Shown here one piece after another: positions 30,155 to 43,778 of a stretch of 64,000 bases of DNA. The DNA is taken from positions 62,001 through 126,000 of the forward strand of contig NZ_MUNV01000016.1 of assembly GCF_002001125.1 (NCBI RefSeq), given 5' to 3'. The notes under the pieces were generated by a model that was not told the origin of the DNA, made no database searches, and worked only from the letters and a program-made list of their open reading frames with translations. The stretch comes from Rhodanobacter sp. B04 (GTDB lineage Bacteria > Pseudomonadota > Gammaproteobacteria > Xanthomonadales > Rhodanobacteraceae). Position numbers and translations under genes: made by a program. Each line of letters begins with the position of its first letter. Positions within the stretch are counted from its first letter, which is position 1.

Positions 30155-30922
30155 TCACTTCTGGCTTTCGACGCGCGAGCCGGTGGCGAAGAAGTCGTGC
30201 AGGTCATGCGCGAATTCGTCGAACCGGGCGTAGGTCAGACGATTCGAACGGCTGAAGAAGTTGTAGGCGAACAGGGCCGGGATCGCGGCGAACAGACCGA
30301 ACGCGGTCATGATCAGCGCCTCACCCACCGGGCCAGCCACCGCGTTCATCGACGCGTTGCCGGTAGCGGCAATGCCGATCAGCGCGTGGTAGATGCCCCA
30401 CACGGTACCGAGCAGGCCGACGAACGGTGCGGCCGAACCGACCGTGGCGAGCAGGGTCATGCCGCCTTCCAGACGCAGGCTCTCGCGAGCGACGGCCTGA
30501 CGCAGGGCGCGGTCGATGAACTCCGAGCGGCTCAGCGATTCAGCCAGACGACCGGTGGTGCCTGCCGTGCTCTGCTGGTGATGGGCAACCGCCGAAGCAG
30601 CGTCCAGCGCGATCTTGGAGAACGGCTCGCTCTTGGGCTGCGATTCCAGTTCGCGGATCGCGTCCTGGGTGGAGCCATTGCCCCAGAAGCCGTCGATGAC
30701 CTTGTCGGCGCGTGCCTTCACCGTGGCATTGCGAATGCCGTTGGCGATGATGAAGTACCACGACAGGAACGACATCACCACCAGCGTGACGAACACGACC
30801 CAGCCGAGCCAGTCGAAGTTCTGCATCAGGTTGGCGAAGCCCATCTGCTTCATGGCTTCGGCGTTGGTATTGCCACCCATAGCCTGTGCGGCATCGGTTG
30901 TTGCAGGAGTCTGTAGGAACAT
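30155..30922 (-). CDS. exbB: ExbB-family proton channel
   Basis: 255 residues. Three membrane spans: the first at about 40-62 (WLGWVVFVTLVVMSFLSWYF), and a pair at about 155-225 (GMTLLATVGSAAPFVGLLGT and ALIMTAFGLFAAIPALFAYN), the MotA/TolQ/ExbB proton channel fold. A long cytoplasmic loop with a Gln/Ser-rich stretch lies between spans 1 and 2. The pentamer forms the scaffold around ExbD. An 88-bp gap with a hairpin separates it from tonB upstream. Confidence 0.95.
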   Translation of the reverse strand: MFLQTPATTDAAQAMGGNTNAEAMKQMGFANLMQNFDWLGWVVFVTLVVMSFLSWYFIIANGIRNATVKARADKVIDGFWGNGSTQDAIRELESQPKSEPFSKIALDAASAVAHHQQSTAGTTGRLAESLSRSEFIDRALRQAVARESLRLEGGMTLLATVGSAAPFVGLLGTVWGIYHALIGIAATGNASMNAVAGPVGEALIMTAFGLFAAIPALFAYNFFSRSNRLTYARFDEFAHDLHDFFATGSRVESQK

Positions 30923-30957
30923 AACGCTACCCTAGGGAAGTCAAGCGTGAACTGTAA

Positions 30958-30984
30958 CTGTAATCGACTGGAACTGGATTACAG
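30958..30984 (-). promoter_or_regulatory. Hairpin in the tonB-exbB gap
   Basis: CTGTAATC (30958-30965) pairs perfectly with GATTACAG (30977-30984) across an 11-nt loop, in an AT-richer stretch between tonB and exbB. There is no T-run after it on the minus strand. It may be an mRNA-stabilising or processing element that sets the tonB:exbB ratio. Confidence 0.4.
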
Positions 30985-31010
30985 CTGATTGAATTGATGC
31001 GTGAATTACA

Positions 31011-31667
<657 letters not shown>

Positions 31668-31879
31668 CTGTCACTGTCTGGAGCTGATCAATCGGAAGAG
31701 AACGTAGCCGCAGGGCGTAACTCGAACCCGTCTGTGTTGCCTGGACGGAACTCGCCGCTGGGGAGACGCAGGGAAAGGTTTTCAACGGTACAACAGCACA
31801 TGACTTTTGTATAGCACCAGCGGGACAGATGAATGGACGTCCATCTGCCCCGCGGAACGGGGTGGCGTATTCGGGCTGC
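31668..31879. other. 212-bp intergenic region upstream of tonB
   Basis: It lies between the TPR gene and tonB on the same strand. It should hold the tonB promoter; no consensus pair or clear Fur box is seen. A short imperfect palindrome around ATGGACGTCCAT (near 31831-31842) is followed by CCCCGCGGAACGGGG, a GC hairpin that may terminate the TPR gene. Confidence 0.45.
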
Positions 31880-33166
31880 TTATTTGGTGGCCCCAAGTTT
31901 CTTGAGGGATGCCTTTGCACGCTCCGCAGTCTCCGGATCCTTGGCCGCCTGATTCAAGGCGGCGATCTGGGCAGACTTGTGGTTCAGGCCGCGCTCGCTT
32001 TCGGCGAGCACCAGATAGGCGATGCCCTGGTGTTTCACACCCTTGCTGATGGCCTGCTGGATCATGCTTTTGGCTTCAGCGTACTTGCTGTCGGTCAACT
32101 GCATATTGGCGATCTGCAGGGCGATCTCCCCATCCTTGGCCAGCGGGAGCGCTTTGTTGTACGCCTGCATGGCCTGGTTGGTATCTCCAGCCTCATACTC
32201 GGCTTTGCCAAGCAGCAGATAGGTGTCCGCTGTCGGCTGCACGATTCCCTTGCTTAGGCCTTCTGTGACCACGGCGGCGGCCTTGGTAGCATCCGGCTTG
32301 GGATCGTCGCTGGTCAGTGCCTGATTGAAATACAGCGACGCCAACAGCACGTAGTTCGCCTCACCCGTGAGCGCCCCCTTCGCGCGCGCAGCCTCCATCA
32401 GCTGTATCGCTTCGGGATATTTCTGCGCCTGCTGCAGCGCCTGGATGGCGGTTGTCAGCGTGGCGGGATCATCCGGATGTGCAGCCAGCTCCTGCTGGGC
32501 CATTTTCACAAGCTCATCGGTCTGCCCCGACTCGGTGTAGCTGGCCATGAGAATCTGGTTCCACTGCGGATCCGGCTTGTCCGTCAGCGACTCGGCTTTC
32601 TTGACCGCAGCGATCGCCTCCGGGTACTTCTGCAAACGGTAATCGGCATTGGCTTCCAGCGCATACGAATTCGCCCATTCACGCTTGCCCTGGGCTCGCC
32701 AGTTCTCGACGGTGTCGAGCACCAGCTGGTACTGCTCATCGGCGAGATAGAACTGCGCGAGTTCATACTCGAGCTGGAAATAGGTCTCGTTCGGCATCAC
32801 CCCATTGTCCAGCGAACTCTTGAGCAGTGTGATCGCGCCCTTGGTGTCACCATCGTTGTACTTGATCGTGGCCAGGCCTTGCAGGGCAAGTGCCTGGACA
32901 TACTTGCTCTTGCTGCCGTCAACCAGCGGTTGCAGAACCTGCTCGGCCTTGGCCTTGTCACCGGCGGCAACCGCATCCAGGCCCTCATTGAGCGCTTTCT
33001 GCTCTTTCGCGCTGGTCATGTCGAGTTTTGGCGCAACACGGGTCGCGTTGGGATACAGCACTTCCTGCTTGGACTTGGCCGCGTCTTTCGCCAGTGCCGG
33101 ACTGCTTGCCAAGCCCAGCAGCAAGGCTGCACTCGCCAGCATCGTCAACCCACGGACATGCTTCAT
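31880..33166 (-). CDS. Exported tetratricopeptide-repeat protein
   Basis: 428 residues from ATG 33164-33166, preceded by AGGA at 5-8 nt; an earlier in-frame ATG pair exists. A signal peptide at about 1-27 (LASAALLLGLASSPALAKDA) is followed by at least six TPR-like helix pairs from about residue 60 on (for example YLLLGKAEYEAGDTNQAMQA and KYVQALALQGLATIKYNDGD). Such proteins are periplasmic scaffolds. It lies between gyrB and tonB on the same strand, 212 bp from tonB. A link to TonB function is known for some TonB-associated TPR proteins (TtpC in Vibrio), but this one is only inferred from proximity. Confidence 0.82.
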   Translation of the reverse strand: MKHVRGLTMLASAALLLGLASSPALAKDAAKSKQEVLYPNATRVAPKLDMTSAKEQKALNEGLDAVAAGDKAKAEQVLQPLVDGSKSKYVQALALQGLATIKYNDGDTKGAITLLKSSLDNGVMPNETYFQLEYELAQFYLADEQYQLVLDTVENWRAQGKREWANSYALEANADYRLQKYPEAIAAVKKAESLTDKPDPQWNQILMASYTESGQTDELVKMAQQELAAHPDDPATLTTAIQALQQAQKYPEAIQLMEAARAKGALTGEANYVLLASLYFNQALTSDDPKPDATKAAAVVTEGLSKGIVQPTADTYLLLGKAEYEAGDTNQAMQAYNKALPLAKDGEIALQIANMQLTDSKYAEAKSMIQQAISKGVKHQGIAYLVLAESERGLNHKSAQIAALNQAAKDPETAERAKASLKKLGATK

Positions 33167-33416
33167 GGTGATCCTCATCATCGTTGTGCGCGTCGGCTCG
33201 ACGCGGGGGATTGCGGAGCGTAACCCGAGCAGGCAAGCGATAACAAGTCGCACCGCCGCATCAAAGATTGTTAAAAATCAATTACTTGGCGACAAATTCT
33301 CGCATCCGGCACGCCTTTCTCCGTCATACAGTGTCGATTCCTCAGCCGACTGATGCGTGGTGGCCAGCAACACGCCTGCAGCGCAGGCATGCAGCTGTCG
33401 ACGCTGGGCGGGCATA
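33167..33416. other. 250-bp intergenic region between gyrB and the TPR gene
   Basis: Both flanking genes are on the minus strand. The part near the TPR gene is AT-richer (GATTGTTAAAAATCAATTAC at about 33266-33285) and probably carries its promoter. No repeat, RNA gene or open frame with supported coding potential was seen. Confidence 0.5.
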
Positions 33417-37026
<3,610 letters not shown>

Positions 37027-37122
37027 TGCGGAGCACCCTCAAGCAAGGACGCCGGGGAGCCTCTCGGCATCCCCGGCGTCGCCTGATGTAACCGCAGCCG
37101 GTGGCAACCATGCCGTTGGGTG

Positions 37123-38223
37123 TCAGAGCCGCAGCGGCATGATGACGTGGCGGGCCTGCTCGTTGTCGTGTTCCTGTACCAGGCAGCTGGACTGCGCATC
37201 GCGCAGGCTGAGCCTGGCCTTGTCGCCACGCAGCGCAGCCAGGGCGTCGAGCAGGTAGCCGACGTTGAAGCCAACCGCCAGATCCGAGACATGGGTCTCG
37301 GCTTCGACTTCTTCGACGGCTTCTTCCTGCTCCGGGTTGTGCGCCACGATGCGCAGCTTGCCCGGAGACAGTTCCAACCGCACGCCGCGGTATTTCTCGT
37401 TGGAGAGAATCGCCGCACGCTGCAAGGCACCGCGCAATACCTCGCGGTCCAGCGTGGCATTCTTGTCCGCGCCCAGGGGAATCACTGCTTCGTAGTCCGG
37501 GAAACGACCATCGATCAGTTTGGAGGTAAAAACCACGTCGCCGCGGCGGACGCGCAGGTGGTTGCGACCGAATTCCAGTTCGACCTGACCGTCGCCGGTT
37601 TCCAGCAGGCCGATCAGCTCATTGACACCCTTGCGCGGAATGATGATTTGCCGGCGCGTCGTCACCGAACTCTGCAGTTCGGTCTGCTTCATCGCCAGAC
37701 GGTGGCCATCGGTCGCCACGCAACGCAAGGTGTGTTCCTGCAGATCCAGCAACATGCCGTTGAGGTAATAGCGCACGTCCTGATTTGCCATCGCGAAGGC
37801 AGTGCGTTCCATCAGATCGCGCAGGGCTTCCTCGGGCAGGCTGACCTTTTCCACCAGTTCGATTTCATCGATGGTGGGAAATTCGCTGGCAGGGAGCGTG
37901 GTCAGCGTGAAGCGGCTGCGGCCGGCACTCAGCGCGACCCGATCGCCGTTGAGCTTCAACTCGATGCGTGCGCCATCGGGAAGTGCGCGCACGATGTCGA
38001 ACAGCTTGCGCGCCGGGATGGTGATTTCGCCGTCGGCCAGTTTCTCGGCATCCGCCGTGGCGACCATTTCGACTTCGAGATCGGTGCCGGTCATCGAGAG
38101 CCGGTTATTGGCGACCTTGACCAACAGATTGGCAAGCACGGGCAGCGTCTGGCGGCGTTCGACGACGCCCACCACCTGTTGCAGTGGCTTGAGCAGCGCT
38201 TCTCGTTGGATGCTGAATTGCAT
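37123..38223 (-). CDS. dnaN: DNA polymerase III sliding clamp (beta)
   Basis: 366 residues, the standard length. Three clamp domains are seen; MQFSIQREALLKPLQQVVGV and LPVLANLLVKV at the N-terminus, and the terminal ARHVIMPLRL, where the conserved M-P-(M/L)-R-L ending helps form the partner-binding pocket. The ring tethers polymerases, MutS, ligase and Hda to DNA. It is separated from recF by 96 bp and from dnaA by the 259-bp predicted oriC. Confidence 0.98.
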   Translation of the reverse strand: MQFSIQREALLKPLQQVVGVVERRQTLPVLANLLVKVANNRLSMTGTDLEVEMVATADAEKLADGEITIPARKLFDIVRALPDGARIELKLNGDRVALSAGRSRFTLTTLPASEFPTIDEIELVEKVSLPEEALRDLMERTAFAMANQDVRYYLNGMLLDLQEHTLRCVATDGHRLAMKQTELQSSVTTRRQIIIPRKGVNELIGLLETGDGQVELEFGRNHLRVRRGDVVFTSKLIDGRFPDYEAVIPLGADKNATLDREVLRGALQRAAILSNEKYRGVRLELSPGKLRIVAHNPEQEEAVEEVEAETHVSDLAVGFNVGYLLDALAALRGDKARLSLRDAQSSCLVQEHDNEQARHVIMPLRL

Positions 38224-38482
38224 GGCTTGGCTTCCCCTTCTCTGCTGTTCTGTCTTTTAAAAGAAGTTTAGTGGTTGTTGTAGGCGCTGTGGGTAACTTT
38301 TTTTCTTCACTATTTCTTTAAAAATCAGCGGCTTGAATAAAAATATGGCTGTGCCCGAAGCGGCGGTTTCACGGTGGGCTATATGTGGATAACTTCAGAC
38401 ATGAATCCATCCACCCATTATCCACAGCTTCGGCTCCCGGTTATCCATAAATTTTGCGTGGACACCCGGAAACCGGGTTTCA
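38224..38482. other. oriC: Predicted chromosomal replication origin (oriC)
   Basis: This 259-bp gap between dnaN and dnaA carries two perfect DnaA boxes, TTATCCACA at 38418-38426 (plus) and its complement TGTGGATAA at 38384-38392, plus one-mismatch boxes TTATCCATA (38441-38449) and TGTGGGTAA (38288-38296). An AT-rich stretch at 38297-38345 (TTTTTCTTCACTATTTCTTT then AAAAATCAG...) next to the boxes is a good unwinding element. The dnaA-dnaN position matches known oriC regions of Pseudomonas and Xanthomonas. Confidence 0.87.
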
Positions 38483-39817
38483 TCAGCCGGTCAAGGTGCG
38501 AATCAGCTGCTCCCAGTCCTGGCGCATGCGGGGATCGGTCTCGACAAACTTGCGGATCGTCTTGCACGCGTGCATCACGGTGGTGTGGTCACGGCCGCCG
38601 AACGCCTCGCCGATCTCCGGCAGGCTGTGCTCGGTGAGTTCCTTCGACAGTGTCATCGCAATCTGGCGCGGCCGCGCCAGCGAACGCACGCGCCGCTTGG
38701 ACAGCAGATCCTGCAGGCGCACGTTGAAATACTCGGCGGTGATCTTCTGGATGTTCGGGATAGTGATCGCCTGGGCATGCGTGGCGAGCAGGTCGCGCAG
38801 GGTTTCCTCGGCGAAATCGGTGGTGATCGGTTTGCCGTAGAAGTTCGCCCGCGCCGCCAGCGTGTTCAACGCACCCTCGAGGTCGCGTACGTTGGAGCGG
38901 ATACGCTTGGCCAGCAGCATCGCCACGCTCTCGTCCACCGCGACGCCTTTTTCGTGTGCCTTGGCCAGCAGGATCGCCGCGCGCGTCTCGAAGTCCGGCG
39001 GCTCGATCGCCACCGACAGGCCCCAGCCCAGCCGCGACTTCAGCCGCGGCTCCAGCTTGTCCACTTCCTTCGGATAGCGGTCGCAGGTAAGGATGATCTG
39101 CTGCTTGGACTCGAACAGCGCGTTGAAGGTATGGAAGAACTCCTCCTGCGTGGTGTCCTTGCCGGCGAAGAACTGGATGTCGTCGATCAGCAGCGCGTCG
39201 ACCGAACGGAAGCGCCGTTTGAACTCGTCCATGCTTTTCGTGCGCAGCGCCTCGATCATCGAGCCGACGAATTGCTCCGAGCGCAGGTACAACACCTTGC
39301 AGTGCGGGTTGTGCTCACGCATCAGGTTGCCGGCGGCGTGCATCAGATGGGTCTTGCCCAGGCCGGTGCCGCCGTAGAGCAACAGCGGGTTGTAGGCGCG
39401 GCCTGGATTCGTCGCCACCTGGATCGCGGCGGCCTTGCCCAGCTGGTTCGACTTGCCCTCGACGAAGGTTTCGAAGGTGTAGTGCGGATCCAGATTGTGG
39501 GTGAAAGCGGGGGCTGCCGGCTGGTCCGGCTTGGCCCGCGGCGGCGCGACCGGCTTGGCCGCCGACCCGGGGCGGGCCGAGCTGGAGCCCACCTCAAGCC
39601 GCACCGGCCAGGACTGCCCGGTCAGATGCAGCAGCACGGTCTCGATCTGCGCCAGGTAGCGCTCGCGTACGGTATCCAGGGTGTAGGAATTCGGCGCAAA
39701 CAGCTGCAGACCGTCGGCCTCGTCACGCGCCTGCAAGGGCATCAGCCAGGTATGCAGGTCTTCGGCGCTCAAATCGCCTTCGAGACGCTCAAGGCAGCGC
39801 CGCCACAGATCACTCAT
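38483..39817 (-). CDS. dnaA: Chromosomal replication initiator DnaA
   Basis: 444 residues from ATG 39815-39817 (MSDLWRR); a TTG four codons earlier is less likely. Domain I about 1-75, a Pro/Ala-rich linker (about 80-108), AAA+ domain with Walker [10 protein letters not shown] (149-157) and Walker [14 protein letters not shown], and the C-terminal box-binding helix-turn-helix with [14 protein letters not shown]. It unwinds oriC and controls its own gene. The gene runs toward dnaN-recF-gyrB and diverges from rpmH. Confidence 0.98.
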   Translation of the reverse strand: MSDLWRRCLERLEGDLSAEDLHTWLMPLQARDEADGLQLFAPNSYTLDTVRERYLAQIETVLLHLTGQSWPVRLEVGSSSARPGSAAKPVAPPRAKPDQPAAPAFTHNLDPHYTFETFVEGKSNQLGKAAAIQVATNPGRAYNPLLLYGGTGLGKTHLMHAAGNLMREHNPHCKVLYLRSEQFVGSMIEALRTKSMDEFKRRFRSVDALLIDDIQFFAGKDTTQEEFFHTFNALFESKQQIILTCDRYPKEVDKLEPRLKSRLGWGLSVAIEPPDFETRAAILLAKAHEKGVAVDESVAMLLAKRIRSNVRDLEGALNTLAARANFYGKPITTDFAEETLRDLLATHAQAITIPNIQKITAEYFNVRLQDLLSKRRVRSLARPRQIAMTLSKELTEHSLPEIGEAFGGRDHTTVMHACKTIRKFVETDPRMRQDWEQLIRTLTG

Positions 39818-39899
39818 GGATAAAATCAACCACTTAGCTTGGCGCTTGCGCGCGGGGAATGGGCTAGTCTAGCAGCAGCATCCCCATGGTCAGCGCGAG

Positions 39900-39989
39900 A
39901 TATCCACATGAGTATCCACAGGCCGATGTCAAGCAGCATTTGACAGAGGTGTCGGATACCCGACATACTTTCCAACCTTTTTATCCATA
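39900..39989. promoter_or_regulatory. DnaA-box cluster between dnaA and rpmH
   Basis: Three near-consensus boxes, each with one mismatch to TTATCCACA: ATATCCACA (39900-39908), GTATCCACA (39912-39920) and TTATCCATA (39981-39989). They sit within the divergent dnaA/rpmH promoter region and probably serve dnaA autoregulation. In Pseudomonas putida this interval can also act as an origin; here there is less AT-rich DNA and no perfect box, so the main oriC is placed on the other side of dnaA. Confidence 0.7.
39940..39969 (+). promoter_or_regulatory. Promoter of rpmH
   Basis: Consensus -35 TTGACA (39940-39945) with an 18-bp spacer to CATACT (39964-39969), predicted start near 39976. A DnaA box at 39981 lies just downstream of the start, so DnaA may affect it. 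Confidence 0.6.
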
Positions 39990-40007
39990 TTCCCTTCGGA
40001 GTAAGCC

Positions 40008-40142
40008 ATGAAGCGGACCTACCAGCCCAGCAAGCTCAAGCGTGCCCGCACCCACGGTTTCCGTGCCCGTATGGCCACGGCCGATGGTCGCAAGATCCTG
40101 AACGCACGTCGTGCCAAGGGTCGCAAGCGCCTGATCCCGTAA
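40008..40142 (+). CDS. rpmH: 50S ribosomal protein L34
   Basis: 44 residues, the standard L34 length, starting [20 protein letters not shown] and ending GRKRLIP. It carries GGAG 6 bp before its ATG. It diverges from dnaA and precedes rnpA by 14 bp, the near-universal order. It is too short to be found by length-filtered gene calling. Confidence 0.98.
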   Translation: MKRTYQPSKLKRARTHGFRARMATADGRKILNARRAKGRKRLIP

Positions 40143-40156
40143 GCGGAGCACCGGCC

Positions 40157-40525
40157 ATGGTTACCGCCGGGTTGCCGCGCGAGGCGCGGTTACGTCGGCC
40201 CGGTGACTTTGCCGCCTTGCGGACAAGCAGCGGACGCGCAGGCGGCCGCTGTTTTCATTTGCGTTATCGCGACAACGAACTGGGCCATGCCCGGCTCGGT
40301 CTGGCGATTTCCAAGCGCGTTTCCAAGCGTGCGGTGGAACGCAACCGCATCAAGCGGTTGCTGCGCGAATCGTTCCGGCGCATCCGTCACCAGTTGCCGG
40401 CGATCGACATGATGCTGATGGCGCGTGAGCAGGCGGCCGGCGTACCGGGTCCGCAGCTGCTGAGCGAACTCGACGGGCTGTGGAAAAAGCTGCTGGCGAA
40501 CCGGCCCGAGTCACCCAACCATTGA
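40157..40525 (+). CDS. rnpA: Ribonuclease P protein component
   Basis: 122 residues. The RNR-type motif is LAISKRVSKRAVERNRIKRLLRESFR (quoted here in pieces: SKRAVERNRIKR), which binds the RNase P RNA; a small alpha/beta fold follows with DMMLMAREQAA. The protein assists the catalytic RNA in tRNA 5' maturation. No yidD reading frame follows; only 96 bp separate it from yidC. Confidence 0.96.
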   Translation: MVTAGLPREARLRRPGDFAALRTSSGRAGGRCFHLRYRDNELGHARLGLAISKRVSKRAVERNRIKRLLRESFRRIRHQLPAIDMMLMAREQAAGVPGPQLLSELDGLWKKLLANRPESPNH

Positions 40526-40621
40526 AGCGGGCGGACACCGCCGCCACAATCGTGCGTTGACCTTCTCCTTTTGCCCTCCGCGGCGTTCGACAGTCGTGGC
40601 GTTACCCGGATCTGCTACGCG

Positions 40622-42349
40622 ATGAATCAAACGCGCACCTTCCTCTTGTTCGCCCTCATGGCCGTGGCCTATTTCCTGGTCATGGCCTGGGAGAAGGACT
40701 ACGCACCGCCACCACCGGCCGCCACGATCGCCAGCGCATCCTCCAACGCGGTTGCCGATGGCAGTGTGCCGGGCGCCATCCCGTCGGTCACGACGGCATC
40801 CGGCAGCACCGCCGCGATCGGCAACGCCGGCACCGACACCAGCGAAGCCGCGTCGCAACTGATCACCGTCAGCACCGATGTGCTGCGACTGACCGTGGAC
40901 ACCCGCGGCGGCAGCGTGGTGCATGCGGATCTGCTGGCTTATCCGAATGCGCCGCGCACGCACAAGGAGCCGAATCCGGCGCCGACCGTGCTGCTGGACA
41001 ACGAGCCGGCACATTACTTCGTGGCGCAGAACGGTCTGGTCAGCAGCAGCGATACCGCGCCGCAGGATCAGCCCAGCCACCAGGCCGTCTTCCAGAGCGC
41101 AAAGACCTCGTACACCCTGGCGGATGGCCAGGACGAGCTGAAGGTCGATCTGACCTGGCAGGATGCCGCCGGCCTCAAGGTCACCAAGACCTACAGCTTC
41201 AAGCGCGGCAGCTATGTGATCGGCCTGAGCCAACGCATCGACAACGGCACCGACAAGCCGTGGCAGGGCAATGCCTACCAGCAGCTGCTGCGGGTCGAGC
41301 CGCCGAAGACGGGCAACTGGCTGACGAATGTTTCCAACCCGGAAATCCGCAGCTTCCAGGGCGCCGCCTGGTACACCGGCGAGAAGTTCGAGAAGCTGCC
41401 GTTCAAGGACTTCCATGAGCCGAAAGACCGGCTCGACAGCCAGATCAAGGGCGGCTGGGCGGCGATGCTGCGACTGTACTTCTTCGCCGCGTGGATCCCG
41501 TCTGCCGACCAGACCGATCATTACGTCACCGAGACGATCAACCCGGACAGCGCGCAGCCGCGCTACCTGATCCGTGCGGTCGGCCCATCCTTCAGCGTGG
41601 CGCCGGGACAGAGCGCCAGCAGCGACGCGCGCCTGTACCTCGGTCCCAACCTGCAGGGCACGCTCGATGCGATCGCGCCGGGGCTGGACCTGACCATCGA
41701 CTATGGCATGTTCAAGCTGATCGCGGTGCCGATGCACGGCGTGCTGTCGTTCTTGCACGGCCTGGCCAAGAACTGGGGCGTGGCGATCATCCTGCTGGTG
41801 CTGCTGATCAAGGGCGTCACCTGGAAGCTGACGGCGATGCAGTACCGCTCCGCCGCCCGCATGCGCAAGCTGCAGCCGCGCGTGCAGGCGCTCAAGGAGC
41901 GCTACGGCGACGACAAGCAGAAGATGCAGCAGGCGATGATGGAGCTGTACAAGAAGGAGAAGGTCAACCCGATGGGCGGCTGCCTGCCGGTGCTGATCAC
42001 CATGCCGGTGTTCTACGGCCTGTTCTACGTACTCGAGTACAGCCTCGAATTGCGCCACGCGCCGTTCCTGTGGCTGGCCGACTTGAGTGCGCCTGATCCG
42101 TACTACATCCTGCCCGTGATCTACGCGCTGGTGATGCTGGGCACGCAATGGCTGAACCCGGCCGCGGCGGGCATGGACCCGGCCCAGGCCAAGATGATGA
42201 AGGTCATGCCGTTGCTGTTCACCGTGATGTTCGCGTTCTTCCCCGCCGGCCTGTGCCTGTACTACGCGGTCAACGGCATCGTCGGCCTCGGCCAGCAGTG
42301 GTGGGTCACCCATCACGTCGATCGCGAGGAAGCCGCCAAGGCGTCCTGA
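40622..42349 (+). CDS. yidC: Membrane protein insertase YidC
   Basis: 575 residues from ATG 40622. The N-terminal anchor is at about 5-22 (FLLFALMAVAYFLVMAW); an Ala/Ser/Pro linker follows; a large periplasmic beta domain covers about 75-345; and the conserved five-span insertase core is at about 355-560, with GVAIILLVLLIKGVTWKL (the Lys substitutes near the groove Arg), KLQPRVQALKERYGDDKQKM (the coiled cytoplasmic loop) and GGCLPVLITMPVFYGLFYVL. It inserts and folds inner-membrane proteins with or without Sec. Confidence 0.97.
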   Translation: MNQTRTFLLFALMAVAYFLVMAWEKDYAPPPPAATIASASSNAVADGSVPGAIPSVTTASGSTAAIGNAGTDTSEAASQLITVSTDVLRLTVDTRGGSVVHADLLAYPNAPRTHKEPNPAPTVLLDNEPAHYFVAQNGLVSSSDTAPQDQPSHQAVFQSAKTSYTLADGQDELKVDLTWQDAAGLKVTKTYSFKRGSYVIGLSQRIDNGTDKPWQGNAYQQLLRVEPPKTGNWLTNVSNPEIRSFQGAAWYTGEKFEKLPFKDFHEPKDRLDSQIKGGWAAMLRLYFFAAWIPSADQTDHYVTETINPDSAQPRYLIRAVGPSFSVAPGQSASSDARLYLGPNLQGTLDAIAPGLDLTIDYGMFKLIAVPMHGVLSFLHGLAKNWGVAIILLVLLIKGVTWKLTAMQYRSAARMRKLQPRVQALKERYGDDKQKMQQAMMELYKKEKVNPMGGCLPVLITMPVFYGLFYVLEYSLELRHAPFLWLADLSAPDPYYILPVIYALVMLGTQWLNPAAAGMDPAQAKMMKVMPLLFTVMFAFFPAGLCLYYAVNGIVGLGQQWWVTHHVDREEAAKAS

Positions 42350-42377
42350 AGCTTTCGCGTGTCCTGGCAACACCTCA

Positions 42378-42408
42378 TCAGCCGCGCACGGGTCACCGGC
42401 GCGGCTGA
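42378..42408 (+). terminator. Hairpin between yidC and mnmE
   Basis: TCAGCCGCGC (42378-42387) pairs with GCGCGGCTGA (42399-42408), a 10-bp perfect stem, followed by CTTCGTTT. The weak T-run suggests partial termination or attenuation between the two genes. Confidence 0.55.
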
Positions 42409-42431
42409 CTTCGTTTAGAGTCATCCCCATC

Positions 42432-43778
42432 ATGTCCGACCACACCGCCGAGACGATAGCCGCGATTGCCAGTGCGCCCGGCGCGGCTGGTGTCGGCGTG
42501 GTGCGTGTGTCCGGCCCGCTGGTGCCGGCGATCGCGCAGACCCTGCTTGGTCGCGCGCCGCAGCCACGCCACGCACACTTCGCTGCGATTCGTGAAGCCG
42601 GCGGTGCGCTGATCGATCGTGGCCTGCTGCTGCACTTCCCTGCCCCCGCCTCGTACACCGGCGAACACGTGCTGGAACTGCAAGGCCACGGCAGCGCCGT
42701 GCTGCTCGACCTGCTGCTGCGTCGCGTGTGCGAGCTCGGTGCGCGATTGGCGCGGCCGGGCGAATTCACCGAACGCGCGTTCCTCAATGGCAAGCTCGAC
42801 CTGGCTCAGGCCGAAGCCGTTGCCGACCTGATTGCCGCTCGCTCGCAGGCTGGTGCGCGCGCTGCATTGCAGTCGATGGAAGGCGTGTTCTCGCGCAAGG
42901 TCGAGGTACTGCTGCAGGCGCTGATCGCGTTGCGCGTGCATATCGAGGCGGCGATCGATTTTCCCGAAGAGGAAATCGACTTCCTCGCCGACCCGGCGAT
43001 CACCCGCCAGCTCGAAGCGCTGCGCGCCGAACTGGCCGGGCTGCTGCGCGAAGCGCAACGCGGCCTGCGCCTCAACGACGGCTTGCGCGTGGCGATCATC
43101 GGCCGTCCCAACGCTGGCAAATCCAGTCTGCTCAACGCGCTGGCCGGCAACGATCGCGCGATCGTCACGCCGATCGCCGGTACCACCCGCGACGTGCTGC
43201 GCGAAAGCCTCAGCCTCGACGGCATCGCGCTGGAACTGGCCGACACCGCCGGCCTGCGTGAGACCGACGACGAGGTCGAACGCGAAGGCGTGCGCCGCGC
43301 GCATGGCGAACTGCAGCGCGCCGATGTGGCCGTGCTGGTCACCGACGCCGAACACGCCATGGCTGATCTGGCATTGCTGGCGGACGTGTCAGTCGGTGTC
43401 GAGCGGTTGGTACTGATCAACAAGATCGATCGGGATCATGCGAGTCCACATGACGAATTGCGTGATGGCACGCTATGGCTGTGGGCTTCGGCGAAAACCG
43501 GCGCAGGCCTTGATGCACTGCGCGAACACCTCAAGCGACTGGCCGGCGCCGGCAGCGGCGAGGGCGCGTTCAGCGCACGCCGCCGCCACGTGCAGGCGCT
43601 CGAACAGGTACAAGCGCATCTCGAGCACGCCGCCGGCGTGCTGGCGCACACCCGAGCCGGCGAACTCGCTGCCGAGGAATTGCGTCACGCGCAGCATGCA
43701 CTCGGCGAAATCACCGGCAGCTACAGCAGCGATGACCTGCTCGGGGCGATCTTCGGTTCGTTCTGCATCGGCAAGTGA
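42432..43778 (+). CDS. mnmE: tRNA modification GTPase MnmE
   Basis: 448 residues. The N-terminal tetrahydrofolate-binding domain is at about 1-120 (ASAPGAAGVGVVRVSG, GEFTERAFLNGKLDLAQAEA), a helical domain carries the inserted G domain with GRPNAGKSSLLN (G1), DTAGLRE (G3) and NKID (G4), and the C-terminal motif CIGK with the catalytic Cys is intact. With MnmG it forms 5-carboxymethylaminomethyl-U34 in tRNAs. Its stop codon directly abuts the stop of the convergent ribokinase gene. Confidence 0.97.
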   Translation: MSDHTAETIAAIASAPGAAGVGVVRVSGPLVPAIAQTLLGRAPQPRHAHFAAIREAGGALIDRGLLLHFPAPASYTGEHVLELQGHGSAVLLDLLLRRVCELGARLARPGEFTERAFLNGKLDLAQAEAVADLIAARSQAGARAALQSMEGVFSRKVEVLLQALIALRVHIEAAIDFPEEEIDFLADPAITRQLEALRAELAGLLREAQRGLRLNDGLRVAIIGRPNAGKSSLLNALAGNDRAIVTPIAGTTRDVLRESLSLDGIALELADTAGLRETDDEVEREGVRRAHGELQRADVAVLVTDAEHAMADLALLADVSVGVERLVLINKIDRDHASPHDELRDGTLWLWASAKTGAGLDALREHLKRLAGAGSGEGAFSARRRHVQALEQVQAHLEHAAGVLAHTRAGELAAEELRHAQHALGEITGSYSSDDLLGAIFGSFCIGK

